A stretch of DNA of 25,450 nt from Alphaproteobacteria bacterium (GCA_013316395.1 WSMU01000012.1:1-25450); one strand, 5' to 3'. Shown: positions 1 through 7,381, counted from the first letter of the stretch. Numbers and translations are program-made. The notes: generated by a model not told the origin, from the letters alone.

Positions 1-50
1 ACGCAATGGCCGCAGGAACGTCTTCCCCAAATAAAAAACTTTACTCTTGA
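1..50. other. window edge, possible tail of an upstream gene
   Basis: The first bases precede the promoter of the IHF gene. On the plus strand one frame closes with TAA at 32-34 and another with TGA at 48-50. Either could be the last residues of an upstream gene cut by the window. Nothing here identifies the product or decides the frame. Confidence 0.2.
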
Positions 51-75
51 TAAAATATGCTAAGATATAAATAAT
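47..75 (+). promoter_or_regulatory. promoter of ihfB-accDA
   Basis: A -35 box TTGATA (47-52), a 17-nt spacer and a -10 box AATAAT (70-75) precede the ATG at 101. The purine-rich ribosome binding site ggggaaaaag lies at 91-100. The boxes match the sigma-70 consensus at 5 of 6 positions each. Predicted from sequence only. Confidence 0.55.
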
Positions 76-100
76 AGGTGGCAATAAATAGGGGAAAAAG

Positions 101-379
101 ATGAAACGTTCGGATATAGTTCGCTCTATACAGGTACAGTTTAAAAATATGCGTGCAGCGGATGCGGCCGCAATTCTGGATGCCGTGTCAGAGCAAATGA
201 TAGCTGCCGTCGCTGACGGTAACAGAATAGAAGTTCGCGGATTCGGCACTTTTCAGCCGCGTGCCCGCGCAACAAAAATTGGCTATAATCCATGCACGGG
301 AAAACCGATGCATCTGGCGGCGGGAACAACAATATTGTTTAAGCCCAGTCGCGAACTGACAAAAAAAATGAATGGATAA
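101..379 (+). CDS. ihfB: IHF/HU-family DNA-binding protein, IHF-beta-like
   Basis: A 92-aa protein of the HU/IHF fold, a small nucleoid-associated dimer that bends DNA. An N-terminal helical dimerisation part (about 1-42) is followed by the beta-sheet signature IEVRGFGTF (43-51), closer to IHF-beta (I-R-GFG) than to HU. The DNA-intercalating arm carries NPCTGKP (about 63-69). The usual basic residue after the key Pro is Cys here. The tail FKPSRELTKKMNG matches the family's FKPGKEL end. Length is normal. It begins after a strong purine-rich SD and ends three bases before the carboxylase fusion gene, so the two are probably one transcript. Assignment as IHF-beta rather than HU rests on this motif; no alpha partner is in the window. 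Confidence 0.85.
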   Translation: MKRSDIVRSIQVQFKNMRAADAAAILDAVSEQMIAAVADGNRIEVRGFGTFQPRARATKIGYNPCTGKPMHLAAGTTILFKPSRELTKKMNG

Positions 380-382
380 AAA

Positions 383-2125
383 ATGTTGTTTGGTAAAAAA
401 TCAGGAATCAAAAATCGTAACCGCGAACGCTATGACCGTGTGCGTCGCCTTATGTGGATAAAGTGTGAATCCTGTGGCAAGCTGGTGTATTACAAAGACT
501 ACAAAGACAATCACTATATCTGCCCAATGTGCAGTCGCGCCTTTATCATGACGCCAAAGCAGCGCTTTGATTTGCTGTTTGATGATATGACATGGGAAAA
601 AATCGCACTGCCAACTGTAACGGACGACCCGCTGCAGTTTACGGACCGTCTTCCCTACAGCCAGCGCTTAGCGGATGCGCGTGCCGATACCGGCTATAAT
701 GATGCAATAACAACGGCCGACGGTACCATTGGCGGCATTCCGTCAACCGTATGCGTTTTAAACGGTGATTTTATGATGGGCTCTATGGGGCGTGCGGCCG
801 GTGACGGCATAATAGCCAGTATAGAGCACGCTATTGCACAGCAGCGACCGTTCATAATGGTGGCGTGCAGTGGCGGCGCCCGCATGCAGGAAAATATTTT
901 ATCGCTTATGCAAATGGCCCGTACGACCGTTGCGGTAAATCGGTTGCACGAAAAGGGTATACCTTATATTGTTTTGTTAACCGACCCGACGTATGGTGGC
1001 GTCACAGCATCTTTTGCAATGTTGGGCGATATTCATATCGCGGAAAAGGGTGCACGTATCGGCTTTGCCGGACGTCGCGTCATAGAGCAGAATATTCGGG
1101 AAAAGCTGCCGTCAAATTTCCAAACAGCGGATTATTTGTATGAGCATGGAATGGTAGATATGGTTGTACCGCGCCCGGAACTGCATGACACACTTGCCAA
1201 GATATTGAGTGTTTTGACAAAGCGCCCACATGAAGCCAAAGAAATAAATATCGCAACCCCTGTTGCCGATGTTAAGCCGGCACGCGGCATGGGTGAAACC
1301 GAGGCTTATGATAAAGTGCTGTTGGCGCGTAATGAAAATCGCCCGCATTTCCTGGATTATATAAACGGTATTGTGGATGATTGGACATATCTGGCCGGCG
1401 ACCGTACTTTTGCAGAAGACCCCGCCATGGGCAGCGGTATTGGATATTGGCGTGGAATCCCGGCGGTAATTATTGGCCAAGAGCAGGGCCGTACAATAGA
1501 AACACGGCAAAAGCACCGCTTTGGAATGGCGAATCCTGACGGCTATCGCAAAGCTCAGCGTATGATGCGCCTTGCTGAAAAGTTCAAGCTGCCGATTATA
1601 TCTCTGTTTGATACGGCCGGTGCTTTTGCGGGCCGCGAAGGAGAAGAGCGTGGTCAATCCCAGGCGGTGGCTTCATCGATTGCGACGGGCCTGTCGGTAA
1701 AGACCCCGTATGTAGCCGTCAACGTAGGCCAGGGAGGTTCCGGTGGCGCGATTGCGATTGGAACCGGTGACCGCATACTGATGCTGGAAAATGCAATTTA
1801 TTCTGTAATTGCGCCGGAATCCTGTGCCAGTATTTTGTGGAAGGATAACAAGTTTAAGGCAACCGCCGCCCAGGCGATGAAACTGACGGCGCGTGACATG
1901 GCCGATTTAAATGTTATCGACCAAATAGTCCCGGAGCCGGCCGGGGGCGCACATACCGATTGGCAGACGACCATGGAATTACTAAGCTCCGCCGTAGCAG
2001 ATCAAATAAAAGAACTGCAACAGGTTGACCCAGATACATTGCCTGCATCCCGCGGTGCAAAGTTCCTGTCGATGACGCGTGATGTAGAAATATATCAACC
2101 GGAACACAAATCGGAAGAACATTAG
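383..2125 (+). CDS. accDA: acetyl-CoA carboxylase carboxyltransferase, fused beta-alpha (AccD-AccA)
   Basis: This single 580-aa ORF contains both carboxyltransferase subunits of acetyl-CoA carboxylase, which move the carboxyl group from carboxybiotin to acetyl-CoA to give malonyl-CoA for fatty-acid synthesis. Residues 1 to about 285 are AccD: a four-Cys zinc ribbon (C28, C31, C47, C50) followed by the crotonase-like domain with SGGARMQE. Residues about 300 to 575 are AccA: LAGDRTFAEDPAM, FGMANPDGYRKA, the glycine-rich GQGGSGGAIAIG oxyanion region and SVIAPESCASILWK. The long N-terminal helices of free-standing AccA are largely missing and a short linker replaces them. No stop or frame change interrupts the join. 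The start lies three bases after the ihfB stop with no clear SD, suggesting translational coupling. The biotin carboxylase and carrier genes are not here. Confidence 0.95.
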   Translation: MLFGKKSGIKNRNRERYDRVRRLMWIKCESCGKLVYYKDYKDNHYICPMCSRAFIMTPKQRFDLLFDDMTWEKIALPTVTDDPLQFTDRLPYSQRLADARADTGYNDAITTADGTIGGIPSTVCVLNGDFMMGSMGRAAGDGIIASIEHAIAQQRPFIMVACSGGARMQENILSLMQMARTTVAVNRLHEKGIPYIVLLTDPTYGGVTASFAMLGDIHIAEKGARIGFAGRRVIEQNIREKLPSNFQTADYLYEHGMVDMVVPRPELHDTLAKILSVLTKRPHEAKEINIATPVADVKPARGMGETEAYDKVLLARNENRPHFLDYINGIVDDWTYLAGDRTFAEDPAMGSGIGYWRGIPAVIIGQEQGRTIETRQKHRFGMANPDGYRKAQRMMRLAEKFKLPIISLFDTAGAFAGREGEERGQSQAVASSIATGLSVKTPYVAVNVGQGGSGGAIAIGTGDRILMLENAIYSVIAPESCASILWKDNKFKATAAQAMKLTARDMADLNVIDQIVPEPAGGAHTDWQTTMELLSSAVADQIKELQQVDPDTLPASRGAKFLSMTRDVEIYQPEHKSEEH

Positions 2126-2126
2126 T

Positions 2127-2154
2127 AAAAATCCCCCAAGCGGGGGATTTTTTG
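2127..2154 (+). terminator. intrinsic terminator after accDA
   Basis: The inverted repeat AAAATCCCCC (2128-2137) and GGGGGATTTT (2142-2151) has a 4-nt AAGC loop and runs into a T tract. It lies directly after the accDA stop: a textbook Rho-independent terminator. Confidence 0.92.
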
Positions 2155-2207
2155 TTAAGCGCATCATGTGTACACACAAGAAGTTTAAATTTTAGTGATT
2201 TTCGCAC

Positions 2208-2236
2208 TTGCATTTTCGCGGTCGTTTATATATAAT
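2208..2236 (+). promoter_or_regulatory. promoter of tRNA-Ser
   Basis: TTGCAT (2208-2213), a 17-nt spacer and a perfect TATAAT (2231-2236) place the transcription start near 2243, about 11 nt before the mature tRNA. Confidence 0.7.
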
Positions 2237-2253
2237 GGCACTCGCAACCACGC

Positions 2254-2342
2254 GGAGCGTTGGCAGAGTGGTAATGCAGCAGATTGCTAATCTGTGACCG
2301 TGAATTAGCGGTCCATAGGTTCGAGTCCTATACGCTCCGCCA
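2254..2342 (+). tRNA. tRNA-Ser (anticodon GCT)
   Basis: The acceptor stem GGAGCGT (2254-2260) pairs with ACGCTCC (2332-2338), followed by discriminator G and an encoded CCA (2340-2342). The anticodon stem GCAGA/TCTGT encloses the loop TTGCTAA, giving anticodon GCT, which reads AGC/AGU serine codons. The long variable arm (around GACCG...CGGTC) is the class II feature of tRNA-Ser. The T loop GGTTCGAGTCC is canonical. Confidence 0.96.
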
Positions 2343-2394
2343 GAAATTTACGTTTGTTTCAAGCGCACATAGTTATATTCCTTGTTAATAACAA

Positions 2395-2423
2395 TTGACT
2401 TGGATTGTCAAATAAGCCATAAT
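2395..2423 (+). promoter_or_regulatory. candidate promoter of cysS
   Basis: TTGACT (2395-2400), exactly 17 nt, then CATAAT (2418-2423). The same pair of boxes with the same spacing occurs at the ribosomal operon promoter on the other strand. The -10 box sits inside the left arm of the tRNA terminator hairpin. It would give an mRNA leader of about 110 nt. A second possible -10 (TATAAT, 2525-2530) lies just before the start codon but lacks a convincing -35. Confidence 0.45.
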
Positions 2424-2441
2424 TTTATTATGGCTTTATTT
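2411..2441 (+). terminator. terminator after tRNA-Ser
   Basis: The arms AAGCCATAAT (2414-2423) and ATTATGGCTT (2427-2436) pair perfectly around a TTT loop and are followed by TATTTAAT. Stem stability is modest because it is A+T rich. Confidence 0.6.
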
Positions 2442-2475
2442 AATATAAAAGTTTTCTGTTGTTAAAAAAACTTGT

Positions 2476-2493
2476 GCGAACCGTACGGTTTGC
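2476..2493. promoter_or_regulatory. palindromic site upstream of cysS, possible operator
   Basis: AACCGTACGGTT (2479-2490) is a perfect 12-bp palindrome. One mismatched pair out, two further G/C pairs extend it to 18 bp. It lies about 50 bp before the cysS start, downstream of the best promoter, where it could be a repressor operator or an RNA hairpin. No binding protein can be named from the site. Confidence 0.4.
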
Positions 2494-2541
2494 TTTAAAC
2501 TTCTTAACGATTTATTCTCAGAAATATAATAAGGAAACGCA

Positions 2542-3969
2542 ATGAATATCAAACTTTTCAATACAATGTCCAGAAAGCTAGAAGATTTTAAACCGCTGGT
2601 TCCGGGGAAAGTTGGCTTTTATTCATGTGGTCCTACTGTTTATCACTATACCCATATTGGAAATTTGCGCAGCTTTGTTTTGGCAGACCTGCTAAAACGC
2701 ATGTTTATAGAAAACGGATATGATGTATATAACGTTATGAACATCACGGATGTCGGGCATTTAACAAGTGATGACGATGATTCCGGCGAAGATAAAATGG
2801 AAAAAGGGGCGGCCCGCGAAAACAAATCCGTCTGGGATGTCGCTAAGTTTTACACGGATGAATTTCTGCGCGACAGTGCGGATTTGAACCTGCTGGAGCC
2901 TTCGGCCCGGCCGCGCGCAACAGAATATATAAAAGAACAAATAGACCTGGTCCAGAAACTGGTGGATTTGGGCTATACGTATGAAATTCCGGGTGACGGA
3001 ATATATTACGATACATCAAAATTCGCGGCATACGGCGCATTGACCGGTGGCGCGACATCCGGCATACGCGCCGGTGCACGCGTTGAATTTAATGAGGCAA
3101 AGCGTAACCCGACTGACTTTGCGTTATGGAAGTTTTCGCCCACCGATAAAAAGCGACAGATGGAATGGGACAGTCCATGGGGTGTTGGCTTCCCCGGCTG
3201 GCACATCGAGTGCAGTGCAATGTCTATGGCGCTGTTGGGGCCGCACTTTGATATTCATACCGGCGGCGTGGACTTGTCGCGCATTCATCATGCAAACGAA
3301 ATAGCCCAATCGGAACCGATTACGGGGGCGCCATGGGTTAAACACTGGGTTCATTCTGAATTTTTGGTAGATAAAAGTGGCGATAAAATGTCAAAGTCCA
3401 GTGGCGAGTTCCTGACACTGTCCGTTTTAAAAAATCGTGGATATGACCCGATGGCGTATCGCTATATGCTGCTGATGGGGCATTATCAGTCACAGTTGGC
3501 TTTTTCCTGGGAGGGGCTGGCCGCGGCGGCAAATGGCTATAAAAATATGGTTCGTCGCGTGTCTGAAATATTGTCGGATGCGGCGCCGGGCGTGCTGGAC
3601 AGGGCTGCCTTTGATTCATGGCATCAAAAAATACTGGGGGCGGTATCGGATAATCTAAAAACAGCCGAGGCACTGGTCGCGGTACAGGAATTATTAAAGA
3701 CGCCGGCTGTTAATGCCGCGACGAAACAGGAACTGGTTCAGTTTATAGACCGCCTGTTGGGACTGCGGCTGACGGAAAGCGCAAAAGAGCTGGTCGCTCG
3801 GGAAAATATTGATATTCCGGACGAAATCAAGGCACTGGCGGATGAGCGTACCGCGGCCAAGGCGACGCGGGATTGGGCGCGCGCGGACGAGATTCGCGCA
3901 CAAATAGATGCCGCAGGTTGGAGTGTTGTTGATACCAAGGATGGGGTAAAAATAATTAAAAAGGCATAA
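2542..3969 (+). CDS. cysS: cysteinyl-tRNA synthetase
   Basis: A 475-aa class I aminoacyl-tRNA synthetase that charges tRNA-Cys using ATP. It carries the zinc-ligand Cys29 in FYSCGPTVY, the HIGH-type motif as THIGN in YHYTHIGNLRS, and the second zinc cluster in GWHIECSAM and IHHANEIAQSE. The lysine-rich KMSKSSG loop is also present. An anticodon-binding helical domain and a C-terminal ATRDWARADEIRAQI segment follow. Length is typical for the family (about 460-480). The start is supported by the SD AAGGAA five bases upstream. The HHANE stretch replaces the commoner HHENE, a minor variation. A 60-bp gap with a new promoter separates it from the next gene. Confidence 0.96.
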   Translation: MNIKLFNTMSRKLEDFKPLVPGKVGFYSCGPTVYHYTHIGNLRSFVLADLLKRMFIENGYDVYNVMNITDVGHLTSDDDDSGEDKMEKGAARENKSVWDVAKFYTDEFLRDSADLNLLEPSARPRATEYIKEQIDLVQKLVDLGYTYEIPGDGIYYDTSKFAAYGALTGGATSGIRAGARVEFNEAKRNPTDFALWKFSPTDKKRQMEWDSPWGVGFPGWHIECSAMSMALLGPHFDIHTGGVDLSRIHHANEIAQSEPITGAPWVKHWVHSEFLVDKSGDKMSKSSGEFLTLSVLKNRGYDPMAYRYMLLMGHYQSQLAFSWEGLAAAANGYKNMVRRVSEILSDAAPGVLDRAAFDSWHQKILGAVSDNLKTAEALVAVQELLKTPAVNAATKQELVQFIDRLLGLRLTESAKELVARENIDIPDEIKALADERTAAKATRDWARADEIRAQIDAAGWSVVDTKDGVKIIKKA

Positions 3970-3976
3970 TTTATTC

Positions 3977-4005
3977 TTGAAATCAGGGCGGTTTTAGGGT
4001 ATATT
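3977..4005 (+). promoter_or_regulatory. promoter of trcR-rpoD
   Basis: TTGAAA (3977-3982), a 17-nt spacer and TATATT (4000-4005). The transcription start would fall near 4012, leaving a short leader that contains the SD AAGAGGA (4018-4024). Confidence 0.65.
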
Positions 4006-4030
4006 GCCCGCAGCAATAAGAGGAATATCC

Positions 4031-4549
4031 ATGAATTATCCATATATGCCCAAATCTACCGCACTTTGGTTGATTGAAAACACCGCCCTGACTTTTGAGC
4101 AAATCGCAGATTTCTGCGGCATGCACGAGTTGGAGGTTAAAAACATCGCCGATGCGGAAACCTACAAGATTCAAGGTCTGAATCCCATTCTAAACGGCCA
4201 GCTTAGCCGCGAAGACATTGAACGTTGCGAAGCCGACCCGGATGCCCGCCTGACACTGCGTGATGAAATTGTTGTTGCGCAAAAAGCTCAGAATAAGCGC
4301 GGTGTTGGTTATACACCAAAGCTGCATCGCCAAAATCGTTTGGGCGGCATATTGTGGATTGTAAAAAATTATCCGGAACTGTCCGATGGCCAAATTGCAC
4401 GCCTGATGCGCAGTACGAATCCGACGGTTGCGTCTGTTCGTAACAAGACGCATAAGTCTTATTCGTTAATTCAAATTCAAAGCCCGATTGTTTTGGGTCT
4501 GGTTTCGGAATCCGCCCTGCATGAGGCGGTTGCCAAAGCAAAGAAATAA
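4031..4549 (+). CDS. trcR: DUF1013 cell-cycle transcriptional regulator TrcR
   Basis: A 172-aa soluble protein of the DUF1013 family, which is largely confined to Alphaproteobacteria. In Caulobacter its member TrcR associates with RNA polymerase and influences cell-cycle gene expression (family knowledge). Visible features are MPKSTALWLIENTALTFEQIA at the N-terminus, which reads as a helix-turn-helix-like segment, then LNPILNGQLS, LTLRDEIVVAQK, and a second helical unit LGGILWIVKNYPELSDGQIARL. I chose the ATG at 4031 because AAGAGGA ends 6 nt upstream. A TTG further up (4004) overlaps the -10 box and is not a credible start. rpoD begins 33 bp downstream without an obvious promoter of its own, so the pair is probably co-transcribed. 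Confidence 0.9.
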   Translation: MNYPYMPKSTALWLIENTALTFEQIADFCGMHELEVKNIADAETYKIQGLNPILNGQLSREDIERCEADPDARLTLRDEIVVAQKAQNKRGVGYTPKLHRQNRLGGILWIVKNYPELSDGQIARLMRSTNPTVASVRNKTHKSYSLIQIQSPIVLGLVSESALHEAVAKAKK

Positions 4550-4582
4550 ATTTTTTCAACCTAGAAATCCAGGGGTTCGTTC

Positions 4583-6664
4583 ATGGCGAAAAAACTAGAC
4601 GATGCAACAAGATTGCTGATAGAGTCATTGCCGGAAAATTTACAGAAATTGGCGACATCTGCCGCAGAAGTTGGCTATATGTCACAGATGGACTTTGATG
4701 CCGCAACCGAGGCGGATGAAATCCCACTAGAGGAGCAGGACGAAGTTCTGGATTTCTTTCAGCAGGATTTGGGCCTGGAGATTTTAGAGTCGGATAATTT
4801 TTCCCAGGACATGGGCAAATATTATGACGAAGACTCGGACGAGCCACGTGATAAAACACGTAATCTGCTAAATGCCGACGCAGAGCAGGTCGATGTAAAT
4901 GACGACGACTATGAACACTTTGCAAAGCAGCTGGAGCGCAGCCAAACAGGCAGCCTGGTTTTAGGCGTCCAGGACTCTGTACAGTCATATTTAAAGCAGA
5001 TTGGAACGGTTCAACTGCTGACCGCCGCGGGCGAAGTTGCCATCGCACAGCGTATTGAGGCCGCATCACGCCTTATGGTATATGGTCTGTGTGAAAGCCC
5101 AATGACAATTCAGGCAATGCTGGACTGGTATCAGCAGCTTTTGAATGAAGACATCCGTCTGCGCTATATCGTTAATTTGGAAGTAATGTACTCAAGCGAG
5201 TCAGAGCAGAAATCTCTGGCCGCGCTGTCAGAGGCCCTAAAGTCCAAGGGCGTCGAACATGTCGATGAGCTTGATGATGATGAACTCGACGACCTGGAAG
5301 AATCGACCGCATCAGAAGAAGATGAAGACGACGAAGATGTAGATGATGAAGATGGCGTAAAGAAAGAAGAAACGCCACGCGGTACATCCGGCGTGCCAAT
5401 TCCGGTTATGGAAGAGGCGCTTATGCCGATGGTGGTTGATTTGTTTGCAAAAATCAAAAAGACATTTAACAGCATGCAAAAGCTGCAGGCAAAGCGCCTA
5501 GAAAATCTGTTGACGTCGGATACCCCGGACGAGGCTTTGGAAAAAAAGTATGCAAAAATGCGCCTGGAACTGTTTGAGCATGTCAGCAAAATACGCCTTA
5601 ACGACGACCGCAATGCAGAAATTCTGGAGCGTCTGACCCAGCGTGACCAGCTACTAATGGGACTGGAGGGCAAGCTGCTGCGCTTGGCACTTGCTAACAA
5701 AATAAAGCGCGAAGATTTCTTGGCCGAATACACCGGAAACGAACTGAACCGGAACTGGGTAAAAAAACTGGCGAAGTCCAAGAATGCGGCATGGGCAAAC
5801 TTTGCGAAAAAGCACGAAAAAGACATACTAAAGATACAGGAAGACATAACGGCAATCGCCAATGAAACAGGCCAGCCAACTGCGGAATATAAAAAAGTAG
5901 TGGAACTGGTTCGGCGCGGTCAAACCGAGGCGGCACGCGCAAAACGCGAAATGATAGAGGCCAACCTGCGCTTGGTTATTAAGTTTGCAAAGAAGTCCAG
6001 CAATCGCGGACTGGGGCTGGATTTTTCAGACCTGGTCCAGGACGGAAACATTGGCCTGATGAAGGCGGTAGACAAGTTTGACTATCGTCTGGGTAACAAA
6101 TTTTCAACATATGCAACCAACTGGATTCAGCAGGGAATATCCCGCAGCATCGCCGACCAGGCACGCACAATTCGCATCCCGGTACATATGATTGACAATA
6201 TCCATAAGATACAGCGTGCCTCGCGCCAGTTTATGCATAAATACGGTCGCAATCCGACCGCGGAAGAACTGTCAAAGATTATATATCTGCCGGTAGATAA
6301 GATACATAAGGCAATGAAGGTTAATCTGAAGCCGATATCGCTAGAGGCGCCGGTTGGCACCGAAGATGACAGCAGCCGTCTTGAAATTATTGCTGACGAA
6401 ACAGCCAAAAATCCGTTTGTATCCGCTGCCCAGAAAAATCTGCGCAAAATCGTTACACAGATTCTGTCAGAACTGGACCCAAAAGAAGAAACCGTTCTGC
6501 GCCAGCGCTTTGGTATGAGCACCAATAAGACCAGCACCCTGGAGGAAGTTGGTGAATATATCGGCGTTACGCGTGAGCGTATCCGCCAGATAGAGCAAAA
6601 GGCGCTGAACAAGCTAAAGCACCCGACACGTGCCAGAAAACTGCGCAGCTTTTTGGAAGACTAA
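4583..6664 (+). CDS. rpoD: RNA polymerase primary sigma factor (sigma-70/RpoD)
   Basis: A 693-aa housekeeping sigma factor. Region 1.1 (about 1-90) is acidic. Region 1.2 (about 128-200) carries VQSYLKQIGTVQLLT. A very acidic insert (about 226-262, runs of Asp/Glu) lies in the non-conserved region. Region 2 begins near 460 with ANLRLVIKFAKK, LVQDGNIGLMKAVDKFDYR and IADQARTIRIPVHMID. Region 3 follows, and region 4 has SELDPKEETVLRQRFGM, then the -35 helix GVTRERIRQIEQKAL and the end LRSFLED. In region 2.3/2.4 the stretch is STYATNWIQQGISRS, so the first of the two melting tryptophans (E. coli W433) is Asn513 here. R436, A438 and T440 are Q, G and S. W514 and Q517 are kept. The start follows the SD CAGGGG. 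Confidence 0.96.
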   Translation: MAKKLDDATRLLIESLPENLQKLATSAAEVGYMSQMDFDAATEADEIPLEEQDEVLDFFQQDLGLEILESDNFSQDMGKYYDEDSDEPRDKTRNLLNADAEQVDVNDDDYEHFAKQLERSQTGSLVLGVQDSVQSYLKQIGTVQLLTAAGEVAIAQRIEAASRLMVYGLCESPMTIQAMLDWYQQLLNEDIRLRYIVNLEVMYSSESEQKSLAALSEALKSKGVEHVDELDDDELDDLEESTASEEDEDDEDVDDEDGVKKEETPRGTSGVPIPVMEEALMPMVVDLFAKIKKTFNSMQKLQAKRLENLLTSDTPDEALEKKYAKMRLELFEHVSKIRLNDDRNAEILERLTQRDQLLMGLEGKLLRLALANKIKREDFLAEYTGNELNRNWVKKLAKSKNAAWANFAKKHEKDILKIQEDITAIANETGQPTAEYKKVVELVRRGQTEAARAKREMIEANLRLVIKFAKKSSNRGLGLDFSDLVQDGNIGLMKAVDKFDYRLGNKFSTYATNWIQQGISRSIADQARTIRIPVHMIDNIHKIQRASRQFMHKYGRNPTAEELSKIIYLPVDKIHKAMKVNLKPISLEAPVGTEDDSSRLEIIADETAKNPFVSAAQKNLRKIVTQILSELDPKEETVLRQRFGMSTNKTSTLEEVGEYIGVTRERIRQIEQKALNKLKHPTRARKLRSFLED

Positions 6665-6671
6665 TGAAATT

Positions 6672-6692
6672 GCCCTGTGGAATCCATGGGGC
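6672..6692 (+). terminator. weak stem-loop after rpoD
   Basis: The arms 6672-6680 and 6684-6692 can form a nine-pair stem, two of them G-T wobbles, around an AAT loop. No T tract follows, so it may attenuate or stabilise the rpoD mRNA rather than end transcription. Confidence 0.3.
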
Positions 6693-6714
6693 TTATGTTA
6701 AATAGGTAGAGCTT

Positions 6715-7314
6715 ATGGAAAAGACTTTGATACTTTGTTGCGGCTTGTCTGGCAGTGGGAAATCTTATTTTATTGAGCACTATCTGATACCAAGAAATTT
6801 TCATAAACTGGTATCGGCAACCACTCGCCCCATGCGCGCGGGGGAAACGAATGGCCGCGAATATTACTTCTGTGGCGAAGATGATATCGAGTCAATGCCA
6901 CTGGCTACGCATCTTTGGGTAAACGAGGCGTTCTGGACGCCCGGAAAGCCTAAATGGATATATGGTGTGCCGGAATTCGAATTACGCAATAATCTTGGAA
7001 AAAAATTGGTCTATGATGTGATTCAGCCAAAATATGCACGTCAGCTGATTAACTGGTTCCTGGCTAATAATCTTTTTCCCGAATATAATTTCAAGACTAT
7101 ATATTTCCTGCCGCCGAAAAATAATTTTGATATCGCCAGCAAGCGCGCAAACATGCCCGACGATGCAGCGGTACGTCATGCAAACACATGCGACCCGCAT
7201 GATTTTCTTGATGCGGGCCTGGACATAGATTTTATTGCCAAATGCAGTGCTGCTGAAACTGTTTTTTCACCGCGCCTGACAGCTTTCTTATCTCAAATAT
7301 CAATGACACGTTAA
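6715..7314 (+). CDS. guanylate-kinase-like P-loop protein
   Basis: A 199-aa protein with the guanylate kinase fold. The P-loop is GLSGSGKS (10-17). The GMP-binding signature SATTRPMRAGETNGREYYF (34-52) matches the family's S-T-R-P-R-x-G-E-x-x-G-x-Y-x-F. A YGVPEFEL segment corresponds to the YG(T/V) loop, and there is a DVIQPKYARQ counterpart of the D-x-x-G-A-x-Q helix. The C-terminal third departs from Gmk: the arginine-bearing lid is hard to align, and it contains KRANMPDDAAVRHANTCDPHDF, where Gmk has a lid-type R-x-x-x segment. It could be the only guanylate kinase of the cell or a paralogue with another nucleotide substrate; the sequence alone cannot decide. The SD GGTAGAG precedes the ATG; no promoter is visible in the 50-bp gap after rpoD. 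Confidence 0.7.
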   Translation: MEKTLILCCGLSGSGKSYFIEHYLIPRNFHKLVSATTRPMRAGETNGREYYFCGEDDIESMPLATHLWVNEAFWTPGKPKWIYGVPEFELRNNLGKKLVYDVIQPKYARQLINWFLANNLFPEYNFKTIYFLPPKNNFDIASKRANMPDDAAVRHANTCDPHDFLDAGLDIDFIAKCSAAETVFSPRLTAFLSQISMTR

Positions 7315-7316
7315 TT

Positions 7317-7345
7317 TTTACTTTGTGAAAAATTTCCTATATGCT
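7317..7345 (+). promoter_or_regulatory. weak candidate promoter of the autotransporter gene
   Basis: TTTACT (7317-7322), 17 nt, TATGCT (7340-7345): four of six consensus bases in each box. It would start transcription near 7352, just before the leader hairpin. Confidence 0.3.
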
Positions 7346-7352
7346 AGTCTTG

Positions 7353-7373
7353 TCCCCGAATGGGGATGGGGAG
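7353..7373 (+). promoter_or_regulatory. leader hairpin with alternative pairing to the ribosome binding site
   Basis: TCCCC (7353-7357) can pair with GGGGA at 7362-7366 (loop GAAT) or with a second GGGGA at 7368-7372, which is the SD (GGGGAG, 7368-7373) of the GTG start at 7382. The SD lies 8 nt from the GTG and decides this start. Confidence 0.4.
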
Positions 7374-7381
7374 ATAGCGTT

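Noticed and set aside
1112..1657. 181-aa minus-strand ORF inside accDA
   Set aside because: It lies fully within a strongly conserved gene on the other strand and shows no recognisable motif.
4004..4030. Upstream TTG start for trcR
   Set aside because: It overlaps the -10 box and the SD serves the ATG at 4031.
5164..5862. 232-aa Ser-rich ORF on the minus strand inside rpoD
   Set aside because: It is the antisense shadow of the Asp/Glu-rich region of rpoD; the composition is an artefact and there is no SD or homology.
7325..7381. Upstream GTG start for the outer-membrane protein
   Set aside because: It lacks an SD and would put 19 residues before the signal peptide; the GTG at 7382 has GGGGAG at 8 nt.
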